Source: Gamsiella multidivaricata
Taxonomy: Eukaryota; Mortierellomycota; Mortierellomycetes; Mortierellales; Mortierellaceae
Length of the DNA: 64,000 nucleotides
Direction of reading: 5' to 3'
Assembly: GCF_025024155.1 (NCBI RefSeq)
Contig: NW_026251740.1
Span: forward strand, 62,001-126,000
The number at the start of each line of letters is the position of its first letter. The first letter of the stretch is position 1. Position numbers and translations under genes: made by a program. The notes under the pieces are model-generated. The model was not told the DNA's origin and did not search any database. It was given only the letters and a program-made list of their open reading frames with translations. This document shows positions 48,486 through 60,788 of the stretch, piece by piece.

Positions 48486-49233
48486 TTAAGCGTAGATAAG
48501 ACGGAAGATGTCGTTACTGACGTAGTAGTTGCCACCCTCGGCCTTCAGGACAAAAGTTTGGGTGTAGAACTGAGGGTTGGTCTCATCGTCAATCTAGAAG
48601 AGAACAGAACAAAAGAAAGTTCTACGTTAGCCGATACTCACTGTGCCTCCGCAATTACTGCTCCATGTCACCATTTTTTTTTCTTTTCTCTTATGGATAA
48701 GAAAAAACAACAAAGACTCGTACCAAGAGCTGACCGGTGACACTAATGACGATGCCATCCGTACCGAGAGGCTGAGCATCCAAAGTAGCGACCTTATGGC
48801 TGACCTTCTGGAAGGGAAGGGACTAGTTGTGCCGGAATCATGTGGGTGAATACCCCCAAAAAAAAAAAAAAAAAAGCGTCAATACGAATCCATTGCGCCC
48901 AATTTTCGCTGTCAAGGTGCCCTGAAAAGCTGAAGGTCGTCTTTGCACTTACGACCAACTTGGAGACAATGTTGACTGCACCCTGAGTCTCCTGGCTCTC
49001 CCAAGACATCATCGAAAGATCCCTCTATGGTTTTTTATAAAAATAAGCAATATTCGTTTATAGGTTAGTGGCGAGGCGACTTGGGTTAACGACAACGCGC
49101 TGAGGGGTTGAGAGATTGCAGGAATGCGTAGTTTAAGACATACGTAGAGAGGGACCAAAGCGTTACGATTGGTATCGAAGGTCTGGTAGTAAAAGGTGAC
49201 GAAGGATTCGGCAACGGTCTTGAATTCAGCCAT
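48486..49233 (-). CDS. NTF2: Nuclear transport factor 2 (NTF2)
   Basis: Four minus exons, each a whole number of codons (49233-49144, 49024-48953, 48822-48724, 48593-48486), give 122 aa, the normal NTF2 length. Conserved blocks: FVTFYYQTFDTNRNALVPLY, RDLSMMSWESQETQGAVNIV, SLPFQKVSHKVATLDAQPLG, ISVTGQLL and a final YYVSNDIFRLIYA. NTF2 carries Ran-GDP into the nucleus through FG nucleoporins. All four introns being phase 0 made the joins unambiguous. Confidence 0.95.
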
Positions 49234-49484
49234 GGTAGTTTATGTGCCAGAATGGAGGGGGGAGAGGAGGGAAGATGATCGATGGTTGATGGCAAGGAAA
49301 AGAAAAACACTAAAGCGCGCGTGTCATCATGCTAATTAAGGGTTGAAATATCTAAGTATTTCATCCTGGAAATAATGTGTCATTATTGCCATGCACCAAA
49401 AATAGAGCTCAGGAATCTGGGATGCAATAGGGATCTGGCCCCTGGAAGGAGTAAACTTTGAGAGATAACGGAAGCCTGGTCTTC

Positions 49485-49492
49485 CTTTTATA
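49485..49492 (-). promoter_or_regulatory. TATA box upstream of NTF2
   Basis: Reading minus, tataaaag lies about 250 bp before the ATG at 49233. Confidence 0.4.
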
Positions 49493-50297
49493 CTCTGTGT
49501 TCGGAGCGTTTTTTTTTTTTTAAGAGGGAAGGGAGAGGGAAGAAGGTCTCGCCGCGTTGGTCTAGACAAGGGCCAATGCAGGGTATAACTCGCCCGCCCA
49601 TCCGTCTGTGGAACTATGGTTCAGACGCGCGCGCACTGAGCATAGAAAACGTAACTGAAGGTGATTTTTTTTTCTTGTCACCGTGCCATTCCACCGTGCC
49701 AGGTTGTGCAATATAGAAAAAAAAAAAAAATTAAAAAAAGCTTAATTATAGAGAGACCGACTGCATTCAAAACGTTCGAAGTGGAGAGCGGAGGGTGGAG
49801 ACTGCAGTCGGACCACTTGGACATCTCGGAAATTCACTCTGCTCCAGCTTCTTTCTAATGGATCCCACTCTTTTCTCCGTCCACGGACTATGAAAACGAA
49901 TTCAACTTCCGTTGGGGGGCGCCAAAAGAGAGAAACAAAGAAAGAACGAGGACATCGTCGGTGTGAATGTGGCCGAGTCCTTTCTGTTTTCTACCCTCCT
50001 CCTTTCGTTCTTTCGTCCTTCTTTCTTTCTTTCCTCCTTACTGCATCTCCTTCTCCCTATCGCCACACAGCTGTTTTCTCCTTCTTTCATCCCCAATCGT
50101 CCTTATCCTTGGTTCCATTCTTCATCCTCTCCACTCTTTCAGGCCGTTGAACACTTCTTTTCCCCCCTTATACCCACCCAATTCTAACCTTTCCCCTCCT
50201 CCTTTTCTGCCCTTGCTCCTAAACACCACTCCCCAAAGCCTCAACCTTCCCTTCGCTCGCACTTCCCCTCTTTTGCTCATTTCGCCACGAAACTGCA
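49493..50297. other. Divergent promoter region between NTF2 and serine dehydratase
   Basis: Homopolymer A/T runs, then a very CT-rich leader (50000-50280) for the serine dehydratase gene. ORFs here are low in complexity. Confidence 0.45.
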
Positions 50298-53056
50298 ATG
50301 TCGACATTGTCCCGAACCCGCTCTCTCATTCCACGTCAGGCACACCTTAACCTGCCTCGTCTCACTGGCCAGGCACGTCTTTATACCAATACCACATCCA
50401 GGGCAGCACCGGTCAGAGCGGTAGCAGCCACCGTCCCAAGATCCCTCTTTACCACTGCATCTCCTCTGTCCTACCATCGAGCCCGTCCTGCAGGCACAGC
50501 ATCAGGAACACCGCTGTTGACGCTCTCAAAAGCGATCCAGGGCTCGTTTTTCTCGACCTCTGCACGCTGTGCGGACCCCTCGATCACAACGCCGGTGCCG
50601 ACACCTGTAGCTCCTGAACAGATTTTGAGCCAGAACCAACCAGAGGATGAGACCAAACATGCGGTGGTCTCAACATTCGATCTCTTTTCCATCGGTATTG
50701 GACCCAGTTCAAGGTAAAAAAAAAAAAAAAAAAAAGATATTTATATGTTATGATAGGAACTTGATGATATGTCAAACACATGGTGGTGGGTTTTATTTTA
50801 TTTTTGTTTGTCGAAACACATGGTCGCATGGCTCTTTTTTACTGCTTCATTGTTCATGGCCTAGGCCAATGTGCAGCAGCAGCAGGAGGTGATGAAATGG
50901 ATTTTTTTCTTTTATTTTTGTTGGGCGTTTTTATTTTTGTTGTTTATGTGTTTGGAAAGGGATGAAGCAAGTGGAGCGAGTGAGCGGGCGAGTAAGCGAG
51001 CGAGTGTGTGTGTGGAGGAGTACGAAAAAGTTATGCAGGCGAGATGGGGATGTATATGTGAAAATACATCGTGCCACTGAGCGCACTGATTGGCCCCCCT
51101 CCAGAGCGTGAGAAGAACAAGAGATATAATAGGAAAAGGGCTCATTCTCCAAGTGATGTACGGATGTCGCCACCAAATGAAAACGTTCATTAGACTAATG
51201 CCCCTTGGTTCTCTCGTTCTAGTCACACAGTCGGACCCATGCGCGCAGCAAAGATCTTTGTGACCGATCTGAAGGACCACAGCGTGCTCGACAAGGTATG
51301 GCAATTCGGAACCGATTGACCTGGAAACTACACCTCCCTCGACTCTCGCACTCGGAGGGAAATGAACATTTATAGTGATTCAACTCACGCCTATATGTTT
51401 TTCTTCTTTGTTTGTCCCCCCTTATCATTTCCAACTGTGCTGCTTTTCAACCTGCGCACGACTCGGAACATTGATATTTGTGGTTATCGACTTAAAAAAA
51501 AAAAAAGGTCGCTTCCCTTCGAATTGATCTCTTTGGATCCCTGGCCCTGACGGGCATTGGCCACGGTACCCCAGACTCTATTCTCATGGGTAAGATTTAT
51601 TTCTTACGCTTCTTTATGACGACATGGGCCCATGGTAATGACGATTTTTTGTTAATACACAACACCCCAATTCAATGTCATTTTAGGAATGGAGGGAGAA
51701 TCACCCGAGTCCGTAGAGACATCAACCATCCAGGCACGCCTGAAGGCCATTGACGAGCAAAAGGCCCTGACCCTGGACTCGACCAACCGCATCAAATTCG
51801 ACCCGGCCAAGGATCTGGTCTTCCATTATTTTGAATCGCTCCCCCAGCACCCGAACGGCATGCGCTTCTGCGCCTTCAACGACCAGGGCGACCTCCTGGC
51901 TACGAACGAGTACTTCTCCATCGGAGGAGGCTTCGTCGTTAACGAACGTACACAGCTCGCACACGGAGAGAACGTCTTCTACAAGAACGAGCAGGATAAG
52001 CAGACCAAGGCCAATAAGGTCGTCCCCCAGACCCGTCGGAGCCAGGATCTCGCCACCGCAGCGTTGCCGTTTACGAATGCAACAGAGCTTTTGGAGTTGT
52101 GTCAGCGCGAGAACATGACGATTGCTCAGGTCGTGCTCGAGAACGAACTGCGTTGGCGGTCGATGGAGGAGATCAAGGAGAAGACCTTTGCGATCTGGAA
52201 CACGATGGATAACGCTATCAAGAACGGATGTCTCTCAAGCGAAGAGATGCTCCCCGGTCGACTGCGCGTTCGTCGCCGTGCGCCCGGACTGTACAAGAAG
52301 CTGTTGAAGGGTCTCTATACGACGACGCCGCTTTACAAGGACACCAGCGTCTCTGCAGGCGGTAAGGGTGGGTTGCTGGGAACGGGTTCTGGATTGACGA
52401 ACCAGACGTCTGAACGCGGGATCGATAAGGTCCTGCCGAAACGTGCGGTCAAACGTCTGATGTTGCCTGCGCTCGATTACCTGAGTGTCTACGCCATCGC
52501 GGTCAATGAGGAGAACGCCGCAGGAGGACGCGTTGTGACGGCGCCGACCAATGGTGCTGCGGGTGTCATCCCTGCGGTACTGAAGTACTACCTCGAGTTC
52601 ATCTCTGACAACCCGGAACAGGACATTATGGAGTTCATCCTTACGACGGCCGCAATCGGCATGTTGTACAAGCGAGGCGCGTCTATTTCTGCAGCGGAGA
52701 TGGGATGTCAGGGAGAGGTCGGTGTGGCCTGCTCGATGGCCTCGGCTGGGTTCGCGGCTGTGATGGGAGGCACGGTCCAGCAGGTCGAGAATGCGGCTGA
52801 GATTGGGATGGAGCATAACTTGGGCTTGACCTGTGATCCTATCGATGGACTGGTACAGATTCCTTGTATCGAACGAAACGCGCTGGGAGCCGTCAAGGCT
52901 GTTACGGCGGCCCAGTTGGCCCTGAACGGAGATGGACATCACCGTGTGACCTTGGACCAGGTCATTGAGACGATGCGTCAGACCGGAAATGATATGCAGG
53001 CCAAGTACAAGGAAACCTCTCAGGGAGGACTCAGTGTTTGCGTCCCTGTGTGTTAA
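50298..53056 (+). CDS. Iron-sulfur L-serine dehydratase (bacterial type, probably mitochondrial)
   Basis: Exons 50298-50713, 51223-51295, 51508-51589 and 51687-53056 give 646 aa. The first about 110 residues are Arg/Ser/Thr/Pro-rich with few acids, ending in [11 protein letters not shown], a good mitochondrial presequence. The catalytic part is the single-chain [4Fe-4S] type: [24 protein letters not shown], then the alpha part with [20 protein letters not shown]. Cluster cysteines are Cys531 (EMGCQGEVG), Cys573 (GLTCDPIDG) and Cys584 (IPCIERN), and the chain ends on Cys646. In the Legionella enzyme, as I recall, the C-terminal Cys is the fourth ligand. It converts serine to pyruvate and ammonia. 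This is not the PLP-type Cha1 of yeasts. Confidence 0.92.
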
Positions 53057-53649
53057 TCGAAGGAAGGAGAAAGAGAGACCACACCAAGTACCATTTCAGC
53101 TCACCCACTCACCCACTCACCCACTCACTCACTCACTCACTCACTCACTCATTAGAAGATAGCCATCCCCATTATTTTTAGCATTTTTTCCTTTTCTTTT
53201 CTTTTCTGTCAAATGTAAAAGCGTGTATTCTTAATTTTTCACAAGGAAGCAAGTCTGATCATGATCATATTCATGTTCGTACTGCTTACAAACGTCCCAA
53301 TAGGTAGAAGGGACAGGGGAGAGAGACATGTTCGCGTGAATGAGTGGGTTACTAGCAGGCATGTCATCTACCAGATCATCGTTACTAAGTGTCCTTTCTT
53401 TTCAATCGTTCAGAACCTTTTAAGACGAGCTTTATTGAGGAGAGAGAAGAGTGAGAGAACATTAGCGGGGCATGATGTATAAGTAGTATGGACTATGGCA
53501 AAAAAAAAAAAAAAAAAAGAGGATTTGTGATATGGTTATTCTTGCAAGAATATAACTGGCAATTTGATGAATGATCTATATATATGTCACTAAGAAAAAA
53601 TGGAGCAAAAGTATCGACAATGAAGCCCCTAGGGACGAGGGACTGACCG
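53057..53649. other. Convergent 3' regions, with (CTCA)n
   Basis: A CTCA/CCCA tetranucleotide repeat spans about 53099-53153 in the 3' UTR of the dehydratase gene; A18 lies near 53500. No gene. Confidence 0.5.
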
Positions 53650-56469
53650 TTAGGACCACATGGTCCTAGATTTTGTCGGCGGCGGGACATATTTTGAAGT
53701 ATTGGCCAGGATACTCGACCCACCACGCTCGGACGGTACCTGGACCTTATAATCATGATACTCATCAGTCTCTCCCGGATTCACGCCCGAACTCATTTCT
53801 GACTCCCGACGTGCTCTTCGGAGCTCCCCCAGCAGATCAGCCTTGTACCGCTCATCCGAGTGGTATGACTCCCTCGGAGTATCATTCTCTGGAAACTGCT
53901 TTGGGCTTCTTTCCGGATACTGTTGTGGACTCGCCACGATCTTTGAGCTACTCGTGTTCGATCCCGGCGTGACCATTCCCGTGTTGAAATCCTGGGTCGT
54001 TCGCTTCGCATACGGGTAATCCTCCATCCTCTGGGACGTACCGCCCACGGTCGCATTCGCGGTCATTGATGAAGAGGGTGCCGACGTGACCGCATTCGCG
54101 CTCACAGGTAAAGGCGGCATGGTTGCGCTATGCCTCGGTGGGGGCGGATAAAACTCGACTGTCGAGCCTGATGCCGGGGGTGGCCTACTTATTTCCTCCC
54201 GCTGCGTCTGCTGTTGCTGTTGCTGTTGCTGTTGCTGCAGTTTCTGCAGTTTCTGTTGCTGCTGCTTCTGAAGCACCTCCGCCATGTTCTGATGATACAA
54301 TTGCTGTTCCCGGAGCTGCTCCGCGTACGCCAGATGTGCCAGCGCTTCTTGTGAGGTCGGATCATCGGATGTATCCGTCGGGTCAAGTGGATCAAACGTG
54401 TACTCGTTGTAGTCTCCATACGCCACATCCATAGTTCCCGGAGTGTCCAGGTAGCCGTCTGGTTCTTCTGTATATCCGCTCATGCCTGTAGGTGCGATCA
54501 CGGGTGCTCGGATCGTGTACCCATTGCCATCTGCCGCTTCTGATGCCGTCGTTACCGGATCCATGTCGTATGATTGTTGTTTCTGGAGCGCGTAGTTGTT
54601 GTTGTAGTATGTCTCGTTGTCGATGGTCGTCGGCGCTGGCACTGACACTGGCACTGGCACTGGCACTGGTACTGGCACTGGCACTGGCTGTTGTGGCGGC
54701 ACCCTTGCCTGCTGTTGCTACGCATGCGCACGCACACACAAGCAAAAAAAAATAAAACATGCATCAGATTGTGTGCTCAGAATCGCAAATGAATAAGGTA
54801 TCACACTACAACAGAGCAGTATTTAAATAATCTCTTACATAGGGCTGCTGCTGGCGTCCTTGGTTGAAATATCCAGACGAATTCCGATGCTGGGTCTGCT
54901 GCATAGGCGGGACAACACGCGGGGTTTGATACTGATGCTGCTGGTACGGAAGCGACGGCACTGGTTGTTGCTGAGGCATAGGGCGCGCCAGCTGCTGCTG
55001 CTGCTGCACCTGCATCTGTTGTCTTTGCAACAGTCTCCTCCTCTCTGCCTCTACAGCGATCGCCTCCGCCTCTGACCTCTCATGCTGCTTCGGATCCTCT
55101 CTCACCACCGATGAGGTCACCGTAAGCGGCGAGCTCGTGATCATGTCCTCTGTCAAGTCCTTAAAAATCAAGGGCCGGCTTCGGAATAGGAGAATCAAGA
55201 GGATGGTGGACAAAAAGAACATGACCCCACAGACTGCACAACCGACGATCTGCGACTGCCACAGTCGGCAACGCACCGTCTCGTCATACCCGTCCGTCGG
55301 GCACAAAAAGTCCGTTGGCAATTGATTGGCGAAGGCCTGGTAAAACTGCCAGGCGGCCGCAAACAGAAACAGGGCCGAAAACAACGCGTTGAGGACACAC
55401 TCCTGGACCGTCGGCCTCCCGTTCTCATAGATTCTCGACTGAAAGATCCACAGAAGTGTTTGCAATGCGCCCGCGGCACCTATTTTTTTTTTTTGCATGA
55501 AAAAAAAACCATCAAATAGGGGATTAGATGTGTCAAGCAAGGACCCAAAGGCCAACAGGAAAAAAACAATCTATATTAAGAAACCAATGGCATAGATGCC
55601 TACACCCAGATGGGTTTTCTTTTGGTCCTGTCCTGTCCCGTCCGGGAAAGACCCAAAGTACATGAGTATCACAGCCCTCCCCCTAGACCCTCAGCTTGGT
55701 CCTCCAAAAAGTGAAAAGTACCAGAAACCATGAGCTAAACATCGCATGTCTTTTGCGCCACCTTTACGGCCTTGGTCTGAACTCTGAGCCGCAAAATGGC
55801 ATCATAATCAGGTATTTGAGAGCATGTCGCACGGTTTTGGGGGGCCATATGTTACCATGCGGAATGCGAACCCTAGTTCCTTCTTTCTCTCGCTCTCCTT
55901 GGTATGATGTATTCCCATTGATTTTTTTCTGGTGCGCCCATGTGTTGTATCAAAAAATGCGGGAGGCGGAGGCGGGTTTGCTGAAGATAATGGGCTGCAT
56001 TATGATTTTTCTCCTGCTTTGCCACTCGGGATCGAGGTCGGTTTGAAGTTTGAGAAACAAGCACTTACTGATGATCAGGAGATAGTACGACAGCCAGCTA
56101 AAGTCGTAATGGCTGCCTTCGGCCTTCTTGACCTTGCTGGTAATGACTGTTGCAAGACAGAGTTTAGAAGGAAAAGAAAAATAATAGAAAGTGTGAGTAG
56201 ATGATTCAGGGACCGTCTCTGCGTGATTTTGCATTGGATTCGATAAGCATGATGCATGAAGTAAGGCTCTTACTCAGTTCAGCATAGAGACAGGCGCAGG
56301 TCTAGAAGAGGTAGAAGAGGGCGACAGACAACGAGGGTAGAGAGCAATTGTCAGCTTTGCGGTTGTTGTTTTGAGGTTATTGTGAATATGGTTGGCGTGA
56401 ATACGGTACCCCAGCAACAATGATGAACATGACCGTATGGATCACTCTGGCCGCAAGTCTGCTGAACAT
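53650..56469 (-). CDS. Four-TM MARVEL-like membrane protein with Q/P-rich cytosolic tail
   Basis: Five minus exons (56469-56410, 56301-56274, 56146-56069, 55479-54839, 54717-53650) join in phase to 624 aa. Four hydrophobic segments lie in the first 170 residues: VIHTVMFIIVAG onward, SWLSYYLLIISAAGALQTLL, NALFSALFLFAAAWQFYQAF, and VGCAVCGVMFFLSTILLILL. A loop with two cysteines (LCPTDGYDETVRC) precedes the fourth. This is the layout of MARVEL/Sur7-like fungal proteins. The rest is disordered: Gln runs, a PVPVPV dipeptide run, Pro/Tyr motifs and a charged helix (YKADLLGELRRARRESEMSS). Likely in the plasma or vesicle membrane. The family call rests on topology, not motifs. The 28-nt second exon is unusually small. 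Confidence 0.75.
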
Positions 56470-57900
56470 GGTGGATGGATGTTGACGGCCCTCGTCCTTT
56501 GCCGGTGTGGAAAGAGTGTGTGTGTGTGTCTGGTGTTATGGGGGATGGACAGCGGGTGTGCTCAGGAGGGAGTGTGTGAGGCGAGAGATACACTCCAACG
56601 GCAGAGTGAAGATTGAACGACGTGGTATGGAGTGAGGTGACGGAGCAGGGGGAAGGTGAGAGAAAGAGAGAAAGAGGGTAATATGTCAAGGAGATGGTCG
56701 GGATGGAATGAACGGATGAATGAACGAGTGGACGAAGAGAGGCAAGCAGGCAGGCGGTGGGATGTGCTCGATGTGCAGCACCCAGAAGGCAGAAGGTGGG
56801 AGGGACCCAGACACGCCCAAAAGGCTGAGATTTAAGGTGTACGACATCTCCTCTTACTCCTGCCGCCCAATTATTGCTTCATTATGTTCATCCAATCCCT
56901 CTCTTCCCGTTCCCAGGTCCGACCTGGCAAGCGGGGACCCCTTCTAGTCTACATCTCTTGCCATGGCATCCGCAGATATTCCAGCAACACGCCTCTCAGT
57001 CGCATCTACATTCACCCACGGATAGCTCCCAGGGAATCTTCTTGACATATCCCAGTCCCTTCGTCTCGTATAACCGTTTCCTCGTTGTTTGTTCAAGCCA
57101 GCCTACGTTTGTGTGAAACGCCTATTTTTTTATTATTTTTTTTTGAAGTAGTCACCAACACGGATATACTCACCTCCATGTACACACACGAATCTCTTTT
57201 TCTTTATTGCAATCAACAACCCAACTCAAACATCGATTGTCAAACGGTCTAGGGGAGAAAGAATTTCTTCGCGTCCTTGCAAGGACTATAGAAGTCGAAC
57301 TAAACATCCATGGGAAACAGAACCCTCCTTGACGCGGACCAAAGCATTGCCATTGAATTAAAGCAAGCTCCGGAGGGATATAGTCTCGTATCTCGTCCCA
57401 CTGGGTGCTGAACGGTGGTTCATGCAAACCTCAAGACGATAGGAGTTACAGCAGCATCGACGTGGCTACATTTACTGCAGGACTCCCTTGAGCTCTGGCG
57501 TACGGCCCGCTTGAACTCTACTCCAGGTCAGATGGCCTGTAATATCCAGCCTAGCCTATGGGGTATTCGTCGTCAATATGCCCTTCAAAGCTCCCTAGAG
57601 CTGCTTGCACGTACGGTACAACGCCAACAGCGCCCATCTGCGTGCAGATAGCGCTAACAACCATCACTATTTTCTTGACCACACACACAACAGACGACAA
57701 CAACAGCACTGCACGCGCTTCGGTCCCCACCCTCCCTTCCCACCAGTGCCTGTTTGCGTCTCGTCTGTCTATATAAAAAGGCATCGCCAACTCCCTCCTT
57801 TCTTCCCATTCCCTCTCCCTCTTCCACTCTCTCCAAACAAACAACTCCTTCTCTCCTCCTCACACTTCTTCCCCTCCACATACACACTCAACTTTTCAAT
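56470..57900. other. Divergent promoter region
   Basis: 1.4 kb between the MARVEL-like and B12D-like genes. CT-rich leader at 57780-57895. ORF at 57170-57427 (minus) has no motif. No gene supported. Confidence 0.45.
57770..57778 (+). promoter_or_regulatory. TATA box of the B12D-like gene
   Basis: tatataaaa lies 123-131 bp before the ATG at 57901, followed by a CT-rich leader. Confidence 0.55.
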
Positions 57901-58408
57901 ATGTCTGCCGTCGTCAACCTCGTCAGGACCAACCCTGCTTTGGCACCCCTCTTCATCTTCGGCGGCTCCGGCATCGTCGGTGGTGTTGCGTAAGTTTCTC
58001 CCTCTCCTTTCACACTTAATCCTAACCCGAACAGAACGTGCACCATCCTCGTCTCAGTTGGCCTGTCTCTACCGCCTTCTTCAACCCCCCTTACTAACTA
58101 ACATTCGCGATTTCAACCTCACATCCTTCAATAGATACATTGGCCACTGTTTGGCGAACGGACCTGACGTTATCATCAATAAAACCGCCGCCGAGAAGCC
58201 CTGGAACCGTATCCAGCCCCATGAGAACGCCAAGGTACAGACATACAGACACAACAAGCATTCGCTCCTCACCCCCTTATTTTTTCCTGTTTCTCATTAT
58301 GCATCGTAAACTAACTCCCCCTCCTCCCAACACACATAGCTCTGGTCTCCTAACAAGGAATTCTGGCAGCAGCGCAAGGAACGTGTCGAGCAGTCCAAGA
58401 AGGTCTGA
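57901..58408 (+). CDS. B12D/NDUFA4 (MLRQ)-like mitochondrial respiratory subunit
   Basis: Exons 57901-57989, 58135-58234 and 58340-58408 give 85 aa. It begins SAVVNLVRTNPALAPLFIFG, a short N-terminus plus one membrane helix (LFIFGGSGIVGGVAYIG) as in MLRQ/B12D proteins. Then come a NGPDVIINK segment, the conserved EKPWNRIQPHENAKLWSP region and a charged tail. In animals and plants the family sits in complex IV or I assemblies of the inner mitochondrial membrane. Length (about 80-90 aa) is right for the family. A CT-rich leader and TATA box suggest strong expression. Confidence 0.83.
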
Positions 58409-59690
58409 GGACAATGCAACCTCGATAGGCGCCAATTCGACTACTGAACGGAGGGGGTGGGGAAGCGTTGAAACGAGATTCTCTGGCAGTGTCGCCATCG
58501 CATCCTTTCGTCCGCTTTCACGTCTTCGATGTTTCTATTCTTCATTCTATATCTCTCCACTCCAAGACCAAAAAAAAAAAAAAAAAAAAGGGAAGGAAAA
58601 AGAAACACCTTCCTGAACTCCTTTGTACATAACGATGTCCTCAGTTAGAAACTAGAGAACAAATAAAATAAAATAAAAAAGAAACCCAGAAAGTATGAGC
58701 TTGAATGATATGAACGTCGTTTTTGTCGGACTCCGGATTTCCGTCAGGCATAGTTTCTTCCCCACATGCGATATTGTTTTTTTCCCCACACACACATACA
58801 CATTTGGATACACCTTTGGTGGCCTGCCCTGCGGAAACATCAGAACCGAGTCCGCCGCAGAAAGTGGATAAGAGCGAATGGATTGGCACAACCGCTGCTT
58901 AAGGTTCTAATCATGCGAACACAAAAGCACGAAATTAGTTGGACACCCATCCAATCCAATCATGGCCTGCTACGGTGCTTATCAGTCCACAGACAGGGCG
59001 ACAAACAGTTCCTGGATAGCACAAACAACTGCCAGGGGCTCTTGTCTTCCACTGGAGACTCGAGCGCAGAGAGCGCGATATTAGAAGGAGGAAGTACCCA
59101 TTCGCATGATATGAAAGATATGAAAGATATGAAAGGTATGAAAGGTATGAAAGATATGAAGGTGGCGTCCTTCTCTTTGCCTGCTGGTTGGAGCCGTACT
59201 CAGTCCTCTCAGGAGACCCATGTAGTCGTAACAGCGCAACAAACGAACGAAGTTATCAGCGTATATCCGATAGACCGCACGCCATAAAGTAGTTCTTTTT
59301 TTTTGCTCGGCTCCCGTAGTATCGTTTTTCTGAACGCATGAATTCTTTGCTCGGACCACGACTATCGCCTCGTCACCATACAGTTGCCCCTCACACGACG
59401 GAGGGGGACACGGTTCATGGCCACGGCTCGCTTCCTGCGTGTTCAGTTCCAGACAAGGCTAACCACGCTCAGGCACAAATGCAACCGATTTGGTGCCACA
59501 CGACAACACGACGACGACAACGCCGTAAATCCATTGATTAAAAGTCCAGAGACAAGGGCAGTATTTGCATAGTATGAATAAACAGTATGCTTTTTATTCC
59601 CTTTTTTTTTTTCTTCTTCTTTCATGTGTATGATCGACAAGTCAGAAAAATAAATAAAAGAAAAGACCTTAAACAAGCGGCGCACTTTAT
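58409..59690. other. Convergent 3' region
   Basis: 1.3 kb between the B12D-like and eL14 genes. It holds a 9-bp tandem repeat; a 173-codon ORF (58766-59287) across the repeat lacks any motif. Confidence 0.4.
59109..59162. repeat. Six-copy 9-bp tandem repeat (atgaaagat)
   Basis: Units alternate atgaaagat and atgaaaggt; read plus they would give MKD/MKG triplets. No supported gene contains it. Confidence 0.8.
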
Positions 59691-60788
59691 TTAAGCCTTG
59701 GTGGCCTTGACAGCCTTGTTGACAATCTCGCGACGCTATCATATTCACAAAAACGACACCAGCAACAACGATAACGACAGCAGCGATAATCAAACAGAAT
59801 ACAAGAACGAACATTAGAACCAAGAAATACTTCACTTCCAATGGATCATCCAAAGATATATATATAAACACAAGTGTTCGAGAATAAACAATGGAACTTA
59901 CAAGAGCCTTGTACTTCTGGAGCTTGAAGCGGTCAAAGTCGCTGTTGGCAGCACGCTGGGTACGCGAGGCAATCTTCTTGGCCCACGAGGTCTTGGCCCA
60001 GTTACCGGCAAGATCCTGCTTCTCAATCGCCTTCTTGAGGACGACCTGGCCAGCGTTGCGGGGGACCTTGACCACCAAGGGAGTCAAAGTCAGGCGACGG
60101 AAGGCATAGGCACCGCGGGCAATGCCGGTGGTGGGACCCTCAATCAGAGCCTATAAAAAAGAAAAGGTATCCGTGAGTGTTAAGATACACATTACGCGCG
60201 ATATTGTACTGGTGTTCCAGTTGAGCGTACGACGTTGTAGAGTAAAAAGAAAAAGAAAAAAAGATTGAAGCCGAGTCCGGGCTGCAAAGCGTAGATCGAT
60301 CCTGGTTTCTTGCCGCTTCTCTATTCATCCCTCGTTCCCTGTGGAAAAAGTACGTTGCCTTCGTTTGATGGAGTTGTTTGAACCCCCCCACTACTCAAGT
60401 CGACAACTTTGTCTCGTTCGTCCCGCCTTCATCCTGAGCAGCTCTCCGCTACTTCGTCGCCATTTATCCTGCTATACCAATTTGTATATCAATTATGGCG
60501 CCATAAAGCCATGCTGTCCCCTGACTTGTTGTTCCATTGCTCTTAAAGAGGTCGCCGTCGGTCCCATAAACGTTTTCAACTCGCTTCCTTATCCAAAAAA
60601 AATAAAATAAAAAAATGCGCAAGATATCCCTTTGAATTCCTGATCTGCCCAGTAAAAATAATAGAGAAGGCACATACACGGTTGTGGTCAATGATATCGA
60701 CAATGACGGCGAGCTTGCCGGCATCGGGGCCATAGTTGACCATGACAACACGGCCAATCTCAACGACACGCTGGAAAGTAGGAGTGCG
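59691..60788 (-). CDS. RPL14: Ribosomal protein eL14 (first exon not placed)
   Basis: Three minus exons (60788-60678, 60150-59902, 59735-59691) are all phase 0 and give 131 residues. They encode [20 protein letters not shown], then [77 protein letters not shown] and a short basic tail ending KATKA. This covers eL14 except the first few residues. A TAG directly before the 60788 acceptor shows the initiator ATG is in a separate upstream exon (expected to be very short), which I could not place. The 527-nt intron between 60151 and 60677 is long. Confidence 0.92.

Noticed and set aside
51722..52942. Minus ORFs of 80 and 235 codons opposite the serine dehydratase
   Set aside because: Shadow of the strongly conserved dehydratase coding strand.
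53099..53153. Possible CRISPR-like or minisatellite array
   Set aside because: It is a plain CTCA tetranucleotide repeat without spacers.
57170..57427. 85-codon minus ORF in the divergent promoter
   Set aside because: No leader, motif or splice context; ordinary chance ORF.
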